A DNA stretch of 64,000 bases, from positions 30,215,756 to 30,279,755 of the forward strand of contig JAPTYO010000009.1 of NCBI GenBank assembly GCA_036873135.1. The letters are read 5' to 3'. The notes under the pieces are model-generated. The model had not been told where the DNA came from. It ran no database searches and saw only the letters and a program-made list of their open reading frames with translations. Below, in pieces: positions 1-9,893 of this stretch. The translations under genes were made by a program, and so were the position numbers. The DNA is from Clarkia xantiana subsp. parviflora (taxonomy: Eukaryota > Streptophyta > Magnoliopsida > Myrtales > Onagraceae). How positions within the stretch are numbered: the first letter of the stretch is position 1; each line of letters opens with the position of its first letter.

Positions 1-175
1 CTTATCGTTTTATTCATAACTGTCTCTTTTATAGGACTAGACTAGTATAATCCAAGTAGATAAGATATTCTAGCAAATAATAATAAGAGATAAAATAAGT
101 AACTCTATAATATTTTCTATACTTTCTCTAATATTAATCATTTTTTAATCATATTTTTTTAGTCCCCATGGGGTG

Positions 176-846
176 GTCATAGGCAATTTTTGAAATTTGG
201 ACCAGACCGGCGGTCAGACCGTGAACCGGACTAGCTATCGGCCCAGTTTCTAGAAAGTGATAGAGTATGCAAAGTGAAACCGGTCTAAAGAGTGAAACAG
301 CGGTCGAATCGAGTCGGACCGTGAAAACCGGCACCATTTCGGCTTTGCCGAACCAAAAAAATCAGAAAACCCTATTACTTAACAACCCAAGCGCCACTTC
401 TTCGTCCGATCAAAATTTCAGTTCATCCTCTTCTTCATTCTTCTTTGTTACTCTTCTTCCTCTTCGTTACTCTTCTTCATATTCTTCGTTCCACTTCTTC
501 TAAGGGGGGATTCAGGGATCAGGAGTAATGGAGATTTGGAGGTATTGTTGTGGCAGATGCGAATTTTCGGAGAGGGAGACGAATTTCAGTGGGATACTTC
601 AAGGAATCAGAAGCTTTAAGGACTTTAGAGGCGGCATGGGAGGGGGTCTTTTTCAATTGTTGTTGGTTTGGCTTATATGGTTGATTTTTAGGGTTTTTTA
701 GTTGTTAATTTGTATGTATTTGGGTTGGCCAGAGTGGAAGCGTTAGATTTTTTAGTATTGAGGTGGGCTTTATTTAAAAAATAAATTTAGATTGTTTCTG
801 CTGAGAACCGGCTGGTTTGACCTCCGGTCCAGTTTTCAAAAAACTG
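176..846. mobile_element. possible small non-autonomous DNA transposon
   Basis: The two ends look like imperfect inverted copies of each other over about 50 bp: the left end around 185-235 and the right end around 795-846 share a track of the form ttttgaaa..ggaccggaggtca..accgg. The interior has a pyrimidine-rich stretch (410-500, many TTC/TCT repeats) and no convincing coding frame. A target duplication was not found, so both the superfamily and the exact ends are open. It could instead be two unrelated repeats. Confidence 0.3.
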
Positions 847-849
847 GTC

Positions 850-1037
850 CTAGGTGGGGCTCTCATCTAAGGGGCAACACCCCTAGCATGATTGCTCCAA
901 TACTAGACTAATCTCCGCTCGCACCGGGTCAGCCCTTAAGGGGTAAAATGCTAGCCATGAATATCTTTACATTCCTATGCGGGGATTGAACCCCTGACCA
1001 CTAGTTAAATGATGAAGCGCTGAACCGCTACACTAAA
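850..1037 (-). mobile_element. tRNA-derived SINE
   Basis: Read on the minus strand from about 1037, the sequence begins with an RNA polymerase III A-box-like segment (GTGTAGCGGTTCAGCGC). About 40 nt later comes a B-box (GGGGTTCAATCCCC, plus-strand 981-994). The body continues to about 850 with no coding potential. A tRNA-like head on a non-tRNA body is the mark of a SINE rather than a functional tRNA gene, because no anticodon arm or acceptor pairing is visible. A relative with the same head lies at 26636. The 3' end and target duplication are not resolved. Confidence 0.5.
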
Positions 1038-1065
1038 TTACATTGTTTTATTAATAATAGGGTTA

Positions 1066-1335
1066 AGCACCTATTTACAGTCCCAACTTTACCTCATGTG
1101 TCATTTTGGTATCTCATGATCAAATAGTTAATATTGACGGTTCCAAGTTTCATTTTAATTGCAATTTGGTTTTCTGTCCAATTTTGTAGTTAACTTTGAA
1201 GGAATAGATGAAAATAAATTTTTTAACTTTTATAGTTCGTGAAGTTTCATGTATACATGAAAAGACAAAAATACCCATTGGTTCAAATAATAAAACTCAT
1301 GGGCACGTGATTTCCTTCACAAATGCAAGAAATTA
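1066..1335. mobile_element. fragment of Mutator-like MITE
   Basis: This stretch carries the phrase order of the terminal repeats of the MITEs at 26782 and 36483: a 'cctatttacagtcc', 'catgtgtcattttggtatctca', 'atagttaatatt', 'ggttttctgtccaattttg' series. Only one arm is present and it fades out by about 1335. No coding content. Confidence 0.4.
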
Positions 1336-1439
1336 AAGAAATTAAAGCATATAAGAAGATATCTGCAGGAAGATAAACTTAAGGTTCTCTAGCAAAAGCT
1401 TGGTTGGACAAAAGTGGTGGTTAGGCAAAAATGGTGGCT

Positions 1440-1806
1440 ACGTCACTTCACAGATGTGAACCCTTTCGATAATCTTATTTATGATATTGACGAGGTAGAT
1501 GCTGCTGTTGTTTTTTATAATCCTATTGATGATGATTAGCGTGACAATGATGAAGAATACGAAGAATATTATTCAGAAACAGTTGAAGACTGCAGAAACT
1601 TATCAAGTCCAAGTAGGAACGTTGATGATGGAGTCAGTGTTCAAAATGTGGTTTATGGAAATATCAGCAATGCTAGGAGTCCATCAGGGTTGGCTAATAC
1701 ACCAGCAAAATGGAGTTTTGTGGAATATATCAGGTCCATTGACATTGGCATGGAGAAACCTGAAATTAAGAATCTTAAGGCAGAAAATGCAGACATGGAA
1801 GCCAAT
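1440..1806 (+). pseudogene. unrecognised coding relic cut by a retroelement
   Basis: In one frame about 120 codons read with a single TAG near 1540. The product is acidic (runs of Asp and Glu around 1530-1590) and then Ser/Asn-rich, and has the look of a real former protein rather than chance. The frame runs into the target duplication of the element that starts at 1807 and continues open for about 8 codons beyond its far end (from 9870) before a CACTA-type element. I do not recognise the family; a transposon-borne or host gene fragment are both possible. Confidence 0.35.
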
Positions 1807-1893
1807 TGATGGGTTCCGATGTAATCGTTAGCCCCGTTAACAGTCAATAGACGGCGAGTAAGTCCAGTAGGCCTCGTGAAAGGCATGGAAGGC
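1807..1893 (+). repeat. 5' LTR remnant
   Basis: The first 87 or so bases match the start of the 3' LTR at 9123 with few differences. Similarity stops around 1890-1897, where the sequence passes into the ladder repeats of the tandem array. The junction shares the short word 'aagcc' with both parents, which would suit a microhomology-driven deletion. Confidence 0.8.
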
Positions 1894-2272
1894 CTCGTGA
1901 AAGCCTTAAGGGGTACGATTAAGTCGTCTAGAATGGCGCGATAAAAGCCCTACGGGGTACGATTAAGTCGTCTAGAATGGCGCGATAAAAGCCGTAAAGG
2001 GTACGAAAAAATCATCTTAAGTGATGTATGAAATTGCCTTGAATGGCATGGATGAGAAACCTTAAGTGGTGAAGTCCCGAATAAAGCATCGGAAGGATGC
2101 GTTGGAACGTTTTAAGTAACGAATCTAAAGTCGCTTTAAATAGTGCAATGATTATCGAGACCAAAAGAGATGAAAGGAATTTCTTATAAGGGCTCGAAGG
2201 CCAAAGGGTTCCGATACAAAGAGACAAGGAGGATACAAGGAGAAAAATTACAAGGACTTAAAGAATAAAACA

Positions 2273-2782
2273 TTAAGCTTGGTCCTTGTTGGAAGTTGGG
2301 TCCTCAGCAGCTTTGGAGGGAGTAGGATTCGAGGGGGCCTGGGCAGAAGGCTCCGCTGTCCGCAGAGTCGGGTCCGCGGCATCAGCCTCATCGCTCTCCG
2401 CGGGGAGGTTGAAGTATTTCTCCGCGAAGGGGGCGAGGGTCTCGGACTTCTTGAAGTCGATGGAATCCTCGTATGTCGTGTAAAGTTCCTCGACGGCATT
2501 GAACAGAACGTTCTCCACCTCGGTTTTGCAGAACCCCACGGCATCCGCCTTGAAATCATCAGAGTTCCGATACTCCTCGCGACCCTGAGCCTTTGCCTCA
2601 GCCAGCTTGGCAGGAAATTCGGCCTTCTCGGCTTCAAGTCCCGCCTTGGCTTCCGCGAGAATGTCCTTCTCGAAGATGAGCTGCCTCTTCTCCGCCTCGT
2701 GCCGCTGCTGTTCCTCCTTAAGTATCCTCCGCTCCCGACGTAGCACGGCTTCATGATCCTGAACCAAATGCTTCCGATCCAA
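2273..2782 (-). pseudogene. amplified terminal exon, copy 1
   Basis: A 169-codon open frame encodes the coiled-coil tail seen in the full antisense gene (5864-6550). It is rich in Glu, Lys, Ala and Arg over its first 80 residues and ends with an acidic, Pro/Ser/Thr-rich tail. The frame is cut at its 5' side: after the shared part starting at VQDHEAVLRRE it runs into spacer, so the apparent start is an accident of the repeat. No promoter or splice acceptor of its own is visible. Same predicted protein as copy 3. Confidence 0.75.
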
Positions 2783-3444
2783 ATGCTTTTAGATTTATTC
2801 TAACTGTTAGTAAGACGTCCTGAAGGACGCGATAAAAAGCCTTCCGAGGTACGATTAAAAGCCTTACGAGGTACGAGTAAGACGTCCTGAAGGACGCGAT
2901 AAAAGCCTTACGAGGTACGAGTAAGTCGCCTTTATGGCGCGATAAAAAGCCTTTCGAGGTACGGACTAAAGCCTTACGTGGTATGAGTAAGTCGTCTTTA
3001 TGATGCAACCAAAAGCCTAGGTATGAAAAAGCCCTAACGGGTCCGCATAAGTCGTCTATATGATGCAGCAAAAAGCCTTAAGGGGTACGATTAAGTCGTC
3101 TAGAATGGCGCGATAAAAGCCCTAAGGGGTACGATTAAGTCGTCTAGAATGGCGCGATAAAAGCCGTAAAGGGTGCGAAAAAATCATCTTAAGTGATGTA
3201 TGAAATTGCCTTGAATGGCATGGATGAGAAACCTTAAGTGGTGAAGTCCCGAATAAAGCATCGGAAGGATGCATTGGAACGTTTTAAGTAACGAATCTAA
3301 AGTCGCTTTAAATAGTGCAATGATTATCGAGACCAAAAGAGCTGAAAGGAATTTCTTATAAGGGCTCGAAGGCCGAAGGGTTCCGATACAAAGAGACAAG
3401 GAGGATACAAGGAGAAAAATTACAAGGACTTAAAGAATAAAACA

Positions 3445-3954
3445 TTAAGCTTGGTCCTTGTTGGAAGTTGGGTCCTCAGCAGCTTTGGAGGGAGTAGGAT
3501 TCGAGGGGGCCTGGGCAGAAGGCTCCGCTGTCCGCGGAGTCGGGTCCGCGGCATCAGCCTCATCGCTCTCCGCGGGGAGGTTGAAGTATTTCTCCGCGAA
3601 GGGGGCGAGGGTCTCGGACTTCTTGAAGTCGATGGAATCCTCGTATGTCGTGTAAAGTTCCTCGACGGCATTGAACAGAACGTTCTCCACCTCGGTTTTG
3701 CAGAACCCCACGGCATCCGCCTTGAAATCATCGGAGTTCCGATACTCCTCGCGACCCTGAGCCTTTGCCTCAGCCAGCTTGGCAAGAAATTCGGCCTTCT
3801 CGGCTTCAAGTCCCGCCTTGGCTTCCGCGTGAATGTCCTTCTCGAAGATGAGCTGCCTCTTCTCCGCCTCGTGCCGCTGCTGTTCCTCCTTAAGTATCCT
3901 CCGCTCCCGACGTAGCACGGCTTCATGATCCTGAACCAAATGCTTCCGATCCAA
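3445..3954 (-). pseudogene. amplified terminal exon, copy 2
   Basis: Same 169-codon tail as copies 1 and 3 but with several substitutions, for instance His for Leu after the 'FEKDI' motif and Leu for Pro in 'AEF(P/L)AKL'. Its frame remains open, so no inactivating change is visible in this unit even though it has no upstream exons of its own. Confidence 0.75.
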
Positions 3955-4616
3955 ATGCTTTTAGATTTATTCTAACTGTTAGTAAGACGTCCTGAAGGAC
4001 GCGATAAAAAGCCTTCCGAGGTACGATTAAAAGCCTTACGAGGTACGAGTAAGACGTCCTGAAGGACGCGATAAAAGCCTTACGAGGTACGAGTAAGTCG
4101 CCTTTATGGCGCGATAAAAAGCCTTTCGAGGTACGGACAAAAGCCTTACGGGGTATGAGTAAGCCGTCTTTATGATGCAACCAAAAGCCTAGGTATGAAA
4201 AAGCCCTAACGGGTCCGCATAAGTCGTCTATATGATGCAGCAAAAAGCCTTAAGGGGTACGATTAAGTCGTCTAGAATGGCGCGATAAAAGCCCTACGGG
4301 GTACGATTAAGTCGTCTAGAATGGCGCGATAAAAGCCGTAAAGGGTACGAAAAAATCATCTTAAGTGATGTATGAAATTGCCTTGAATGGCATGGATGAG
4401 AAACCTTAAGTGGTGAAGTCCCGAATAAAGCATCGGAAGGATGCGTTGGAACGTTTTAAGTAACGAATCTAAAGTCGCTTTAAATAGTGCAATGATTATC
4501 GAGACCAAAAGAGATGAAAGGAATTTCTTATAAGGGCTCGAAGGCCAAAGGGTTCCGATACAAAGAGACAAGGAGGATACAAGGAGAAAAATTACAAGGA
4601 CTTAAAGAATAAAACA

Positions 4617-5126
4617 TTAAGCTTGGTCCTTGTTGGAAGTTGGGTCCTCAGCAGCTTTGGAGGGAGTAGGATTCGAGGGGGCCTGGGCAGAAGGCTCCGC
4701 TGTCCGCAGAGTCGGGTCCGCGGCATCAGCCTCATCGCTCTCCGCGGGGAGGTTGAAGTATTTCTCCGCGAAGGGGGCGAGGGTCTCGGACTTCTTGAAG
4801 TCGATGGAATCCTCGTATGTCGTGTAAAGTTCCTCGACGGCATTGAACAGAACGTTCTCCACCTCGGTTTTGCAGAACCCCACGGCATCCGCCTTGAAAT
4901 CATCAGAGTTCCGATACTCCTCGCGACCCTGAGCCTTTGCCTCAGCCAGCTTGGCAGGAAATTCGGCCTTCTCGGCTTCAAGTCCCGCCTTGGCTTCCGC
5001 GAGAATGTCCTTCTCGAAGATGAGCTGCCTCTTCTCCGCCTCGTGCCGCTGCTGTTCCTCCTTAAGTATCCTCCGCTCCCGACGTAGCACGGCTTCATGA
5101 TCCTGAACCAAATGCTTCCGATCCAA
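4617..5126 (-). pseudogene. amplified terminal exon, copy 3
   Basis: Translates identically to copy 1 despite lying two units away, while the spacer on its upstream side (5095-5415) resembles copy 2 rather than copy 1. That mosaic marks an exchange breakpoint within the unit. No start context of its own. Confidence 0.75.
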
Positions 5127-5863
5127 ATGCTTTTAGATTTATTCTAACTGTTAGTAAGACGTCCTGAAGGACGCGATAAAAAGCCTTCCGAGGTACGATT
5201 AAAAGCCTTACGAGGTACGAGTAAGACGTCCTGAAGGACGCGATAAAAGCCTTACGAGGTACGAGTAAGTCGCCTTTATGGCGCGATAAAAAGCCTTTCG
5301 AGGTACGGACAAAAGCCTTACGGGGTATGAGTAAGCCGTCTTTATGATGCAACCAAAAGCCTAGGTATGAAAAAGCCCTAACGGGTCCGCATAAGTCGTC
5401 TATATGATGCAGCAAAAAGCCTTAAGGGGGTACGATTAAGTCGTCTAGAATGGCGCGATAAAAGCCCTAAGGGGTACGATTAAGTCGTCTAGAATGGCGC
5501 GATAAAAGCCTTAAAGGGTGCGAAAAAATCATCTTAAGTGATGTATGAAATTGCCTTGAATGGCATGGATGAGAAACCTTAAGTGGTGAAGTCCCGAGAA
5601 AAATGTCGCGAAGGGCATACGAAATTACATTAAGTAATATGGATGAGAAACCTTAAGTGGTGAAGTCCCGAATAAAGCATCGGAAGGATGCGTTGGAACG
5701 TTTTAAGTAACGAATCTAAAGTCGCTTTAAATAGTGCAATGATTATCGAGACCAAAAAAGATGAAAGGAATTTCTTATAAGGGCTCGAAGGCCGAAGGGT
5801 TCCGATACAAAGAGACAAGGAGGATACAAGGAGAAAAATTACAAGGACTTAAAGAATAAAACA

Positions 5864-8519
5864 TTAAGCTTGGTCCTTGTTGGAAGTTGGGTCCTCAACA
5901 GCTTTGGAGGGAGTAGGATTCGAGGGGGCCTGGGCAGAAGGCTCCGCAGTCCGCGGAGTCGGGTCCGCGGCATCAGCCTCATCGCTCTCCGCGGGGAGGT
6001 TGAAGTATTTCTCCGCGAAGGGGGCGAGGGTCTCGGACTTCTTGAAGTCGATGGAATCCTCGTATGCCGTGTAAAGTTCCTCGACGGCATTGAACAGAAC
6101 GTTCTCCACCTCGGTTTTGCAGAACCCCACGGCATCCGCCTTGAAATCATCGGAGTTCCGATACTCCTCGCGACCTTGAGCCTTTGCCTCAGCCAGCTTG
6201 GCAGGAAATTCGGCCTTCTCGGCTTCAAGTCCCGCCTTAGCTTCCGCGAGAATGTCCTTCTCGAAGATGAGCTGCCTCTTCTCCGCCTCGTGCCGCTGCT
6301 GTTCCTCCTTAAGTATCCTTCGCTCCCGACGTAGCACGGCTTCATGATCCTGAACCTGCTTGTGCAGGGTCATAGCCTTCTCGCCAAGGAGGGTCTGTTC
6401 CTTGGCTATCTTCTCTCTCGCCGCCACAACGCTGGCAAGGTCCTCCTGGAGTTTGGCCAAGGCTTTGGGGTCCGCCCTGGCTTGTGCCTCCTCCAAAGCA
6501 CCCTTCAGTGCCAGGATGTAACCAAAGCAGCGCTGCTGGTCCGCAGTTTCCTAAGACGAAAGGGAAAAAGGATTAAAATCCGATAATCGAAGGCAAGAAC
6601 AATGAAGGCAAAAATAAAAGCGGGAATAAAGTTTACCTCCATCCGACGGATAGCCATGCTGCGAAGCTCTTCCTCGATGTCCTCCCGCGCCAAGGAGATG
6701 GGGCGTCTCAAGGCTGGTGGAATTGACCCTGCCAGCAGATGTAGGGCCAATTCAGGCTGAAGGTCTCCCCGATGGAATGAGACCCCTTGGAGAGACTCGA
6801 TCGGGTTCCAGGGAACCGTCTCTTGGTCGGGGGTGAAAACCTTGTAAAGATTCTCATCCACGGGGAGAGGAGGGATGACCTTGGAAGCTTCGGTCGGAGG
6901 CTCCGGAGTTGGAGAGCGCAGATCCAGAGGAGGACTCCGAGACACGTCCTCCTCCACAATTGGCCTCAGGATGCTTCGACTTGGCCTTTGGCGGGGAAGC
7001 CAGCCGCCTTCATTAGGCTCCTCGGAGGAGGGGGAAGCCTCCAAGTTGGTCACCTGACGGAATTGAGCTTCCGTCGGGACATCCTCCATCATCGGCTCCT
7101 GTGGAGTCGCAGCCCTTGCTGGAGTGGCGGCTTTCTTCGGAGTAAGAGCCTCCGAGGGACCTGCGGTGGCGAGACGAATGAAGTCAGGCAGAATATTATC
7201 GGGGCACCAGATGATTTGGCGCGCGACATGTTGATCCTTTCCAAAGAAGTTGTAGTATCCCGCCTTGAGGACGCGGGGGGTTTCTCCTCGAAGTATATAC
7301 TTAATTTCTCGGACCCGCGACTCCCGATCAGCGGGGATAAACTCCTTAGGAACCAATCTCCTATATTTCTTAATAGCTTGGCGAACGCGCTTACCTTCCT
7401 CAGCAGTGGTGACACCGAAAGCTTGGTCCACCTCTCCTCTTCTGGCCCGCTTGGCCGTCCCGACCTGCTCTTCAGTCGGGGGATCAGCAGAAGAGGAAGC
7501 TCCCTTCTTCAAAGACTTCCGCTTCCGCTTGGAGCCACCCTGGACGGCATCGGTCTCCCCCAGCTTCAACACGAGATGGGTCAGCAGAGATGCCTTCTTG
7601 GCTGCAAAAATGAAAATACAAAGCGGTTAGAAGTGTTACCCAGATAACCAAATTCTTGGAAACGGAATCGAGGAGCTGGACTCCGATCTGGATCAAGTCC
7701 CCCTCCACGAGCTTGTTGGCGTCGAGGGGAACGAAGGATTCCCCCCAACGGTAAAGCTGGACCAGCTGGAGAGTGTTGAAGTCATCCTCGGTGTAGACTT
7801 CGAGCTTGGGGGCAGGGTCCGCCACAACCTCCCATCGGGGCCATGGGATAGAGCTGTTCTGGACGAAGAAGTAATACTTCTTCCATCCGCTATTGTCGGA
7901 CACCGAGTCACGAATGAGCACCCGATCCTTATTAAACTTCCAGGTCTCACCATCCCAGCCGAACCGTGAAAGTTACTCCTTTGTCCATTTGGGGAGTCGG
8001 GGAGTGAAGGAGCAGACACCAGCCTTATTGCACTTCATCCCGTAGAAGGTGCGGAAGAGTAGCAAACTGTACGTCCATTGTTGGCGGAGGCACAGAACCT
8101 GGAAAGCGTTCCACACGCGGATAGCATGTGGAGAGAAGGTGCTGGGATGCGTCTTATAGAAGTTGCACATCTCCACCAGATTCCTGCAAAAAGGGAATCG
8201 AATCCCAGCGTTTATCTGTCCGGTGGAGACGAACACCTCTCCTTCCCGAGGACACGTGACAATATGCTTTCTCCAGGTGGATGGATGAGACTCGTAGGGG
8301 AAGCGGGGTTCCCAGTCTGAAGTAATGCAGCCTTCTCGGAGAGCAGCCTCGTACGAGGTCTCAGAAATTTCGTTAATAGCAAGCTCAAAGATAAAAGGGG
8401 TCCTTTCCCCGGAACTGGCCTCGTCTAAAAACGGCCACAGACAAGAAAACTTAGGAATAGAAGAGAAGGTAATGTCAGTAAACCATAGAAGCAAAGAAGG
8501 AAAACCTTACCAGACATTG
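5864..8519 (-). pseudogene. antisense four-exon gene of the Tat-type element
   Basis: Proposed model, minus strand: 8519-8513 (7 nt, ATGTCTG), 8424-7640, 7596-6637 (or from 7601 if the first AG is used, which breaks the frame), 6550-5864. All introns are GT-AG, the coding length is 813 codons including the stop, and phases agree. Residues about 20-150 resemble the plant 'putative gypsy-type transposon' domain (motif GIRFPFCRNLVEMCNFY, then HAIRVWNAFQVL). The middle is basic then Pro/Ser-rich. The last 230 residues form a coiled coil (EEAQARADPKALAK onward) with an acidic tail. One in-frame TAA at codon 153 (7973-7975) interrupts it, with homologous sequence continuing in the same frame. The function of this protein class is unknown to me. 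It is transcribed against the LTR. Confidence 0.7.
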
Positions 8520-8682
8520 TTGATGGTTGCTCGGAAAAGATGAAGAAAGATCTGGAGGGCTGGAGGCCTTGGATCACTGGAAGAGCAGACAAAACTTGGA
8601 GAAGAAGCTTCGAGGTTTGAAAATGGCAGAATTTCCAGAAATCAAAACGGTAGGGAAGGAGTGAATAGTGCCAGGGTTTTGG

Positions 8683-8692
8683 CTTTTATAGG
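8683..8692 (-). promoter_or_regulatory. TATA box of the antisense gene
   Basis: Minus strand reads CCTATAAAAGCC about 165 nt before the proposed ATG at 8519, leaving a plausible untranslated leader. Two TGACG-type words lie further upstream (about 8785-8800). The arrangement looks like an ordinary plant polymerase II promoter placed inside the retroelement and pointing away from the 3' LTR. Confidence 0.5.
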
Positions 8693-8965
8693 CAAAAGGA
8701 CAGCTGGACAGACTCAAATCTGGGCCGTTGAAGATGAAACGACTCGATCGTGATCGCCGAGATTATAGGGACGGTACGGAAGAGACGTTAGTGACGTAAT
8801 GAGTGCTTTTTCAGAAAGCAGCAGTCACGCCGGTTTAGGCGTCGTTTCATTATCCCTAGCATTTAATGTTGCAGTAACCGAGGAGTCTCCTCGGATTTGG
8901 CAACTGTCCTTAAAGTCTGAGGAATTACGAGTGAGAAGCTCTGTTATTCAAGAATTGTGCCCAAG

Positions 8966-9085
8966 GCAAAAGCCTCCGATGGTGATATCGGGAGGTCTGA
9001 AGATAAAAGCCTCTGATGGCAATATCGGGAGGTCTGGAGATAAAAGCCTCCGATGATGAGGTCGGGAGGTCTGGAACTGGAAGAC
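8966..9085 (+). repeat. three palindromic repeats before the polypurine tract
   Basis: Three imperfect copies of 'aaagcctccgatggtgat' followed by 'atcgggaggtc' occur at about 8969, 9004 and 9043. Each can pair with itself (CCTCCGAT with ATCGGGAGG). They extend the palindrome theme of the array into the region just inside the 3' LTR. Confidence 0.55.
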
Positions 9086-9111
9086 ACGACGGACTGCAAG
9101 TCCCCCATGTC

Positions 9112-9122
9112 TTGGGGGCAAA
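9112..9122 (+). promoter_or_regulatory. polypurine tract
   Basis: TTGGGGGCAAA directly abuts the LTR start at 9123. In reverse transcription this tract primes plus-strand synthesis. A similar tract with the same geometry precedes the LTRs at 22778 and 54431. Confidence 0.8.
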
Positions 9123-9864
9123 TGATGGGTTCCGATGTAATCGTTAGCCCCGTTAACAGTCAATAGACGGCGAGTAAGTCCAGTGGGCCTCGTGAAAGGC
9201 CTGGAAGGCCCAGAAGCCAAGTATGAAAGGTCCCGACTTTAGCAGTCCCGATATATGAGCTGAATGCTCACGACGAGAAGCCTTTGAGTAGGCCCCGATA
9301 TGCCTTTGAGAAGGCCCCGATAATAAAGCCCCGAGGAAGCTGGACCTGTCTCGCGAGACAAGGGGTCCTGGAGGGTGATCTAGAATGAGATAACTCTGGA
9401 GTCCCCGATATGAATTGGGACTTGTGATCAGAGGATAAGACCAAGAAACCCGCCTACTAAATAGGGTAGTGGGGAGACGGTTGAGATACAGATAAACTCC
9501 CCTGAGATACGCAGGGCGTGCCCGAGATACGCGGAGTATGGGCGAGATACGCGGAGCGTGGGGCGAGATATACGGAATCCCTAACGAGATATACGGAATA
9601 TGGGTAAAACTGCCAGGCGCGGTTACAGGTAACTGAGTAACTTCCCCCCCCCCCCCCTATATAAAGTAGGAAGTTACCTCAGAAAAGACATTCTAATACG
9701 AACTTAGATTACTGCTTACCACCCCATCGTTCATACACTCATTTAGGCATTGGAGAGGGATTCTGGGTCACCACCCAGGTCATCCCCTTTTGCAGGATTA
9801 CGCGGAGCCCAGGAGTTCAAGCTTTCCGTCAAGAACGTAGCGGAGCTTCGCCCGTGATCCAACA
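9123..9864 (+). repeat. 3' LTR (742 bp)
   Basis: Begins TGATGGGTTCC and ends GATCCAACA. It contains imperfect repeats of about 20 bp with a 'gagatacgcgg' core (9490-9600), a run of C (about 9647-9658) and a TATA-like box just after it. The U5 side has a 'gcattggagagggattc' stretch that resembles the same region of the LTRs at 12802 and 54431, although the LTRs are otherwise divergent. Confidence 0.85.
9658..9667 (+). promoter_or_regulatory. LTR TATA box
   Basis: CTATATAAAGTAGG follows the poly-C run in the 3' LTR. It is the likely core promoter at the U3/R border of the element, and it would fire rightward in this copy. The 5' LTR remnant does not retain it. Confidence 0.5.
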
Positions 9865-9893
9865 CCAATAAGGAAAGCACTTGCCGTACGAGT

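Larger units (their letters stand above)
1894..6350 (-). repeat. tandem array of 1172-bp units
   Basis: The same unit recurs at offsets of exactly 1172 bp (for example 2273, 3445, 4617) and then 1247 bp (5864), the last step containing an extra 75-bp segment around 5590-5665. Each unit contains the last coding segment of the antisense gene (about 510 bp) and a spacer of about 660 bp. The spacer is made of short palindromes spaced about 22 bp apart. In the coding part, units 1 and 3 translate identically, while unit 2 differs at several residues. This A-B-A order points to unequal exchange of two-unit blocks. Only the right-most unit is joined to the rest of the gene. Confidence 0.9.
1807..9864 (+). 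mobile_element. Tat-type Ty3/gypsy LTR element lacking gag-pol
   Basis: The element starts TGATGGG at 1807 and ends CCAACA at 9864. It is flanked by the perfect 5-bp duplication CCAAT (1802-1806 and 9865-9869), so both ends belong to one insertion. A purine-rich tract (9112-9122) directly precedes the 3' LTR, which fixes the element's orientation as plus. Only about 87 bp of the 5' LTR remain; these run straight into a tandem array, so the primer site, gag and pol are gone. The interior holds the antisense gene and its amplified last exon. Antisense extra genes between pol and the 3' LTR, and tandem repeats in that region, are known in the Tat lineage. It is probably a deletion derivative; mobility, if any, would need proteins supplied by another element. 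Confidence 0.85.

Noticed and set aside
850..1037. A functional tRNA gene at the A- and B-box sequences
   Set aside because: No acceptor stem or anticodon arm pairing can be drawn and the body continues beyond tRNA length; a SINE fits better.
2279..2743. Plus-strand open frames of 154 and 65 codons repeated in every unit of the array
   Set aside because: They lie opposite the coiled-coil exon and owe their openness to its codon pattern. They have no start context or domain, and the spliced minus-strand gene explains the region.
1894..6350. CRISPR-like array
   Set aside because: Repeats are 1172 bp long, contain coding sequence and lie in a plant retroelement; the short palindromes lack unique spacers of uniform length.
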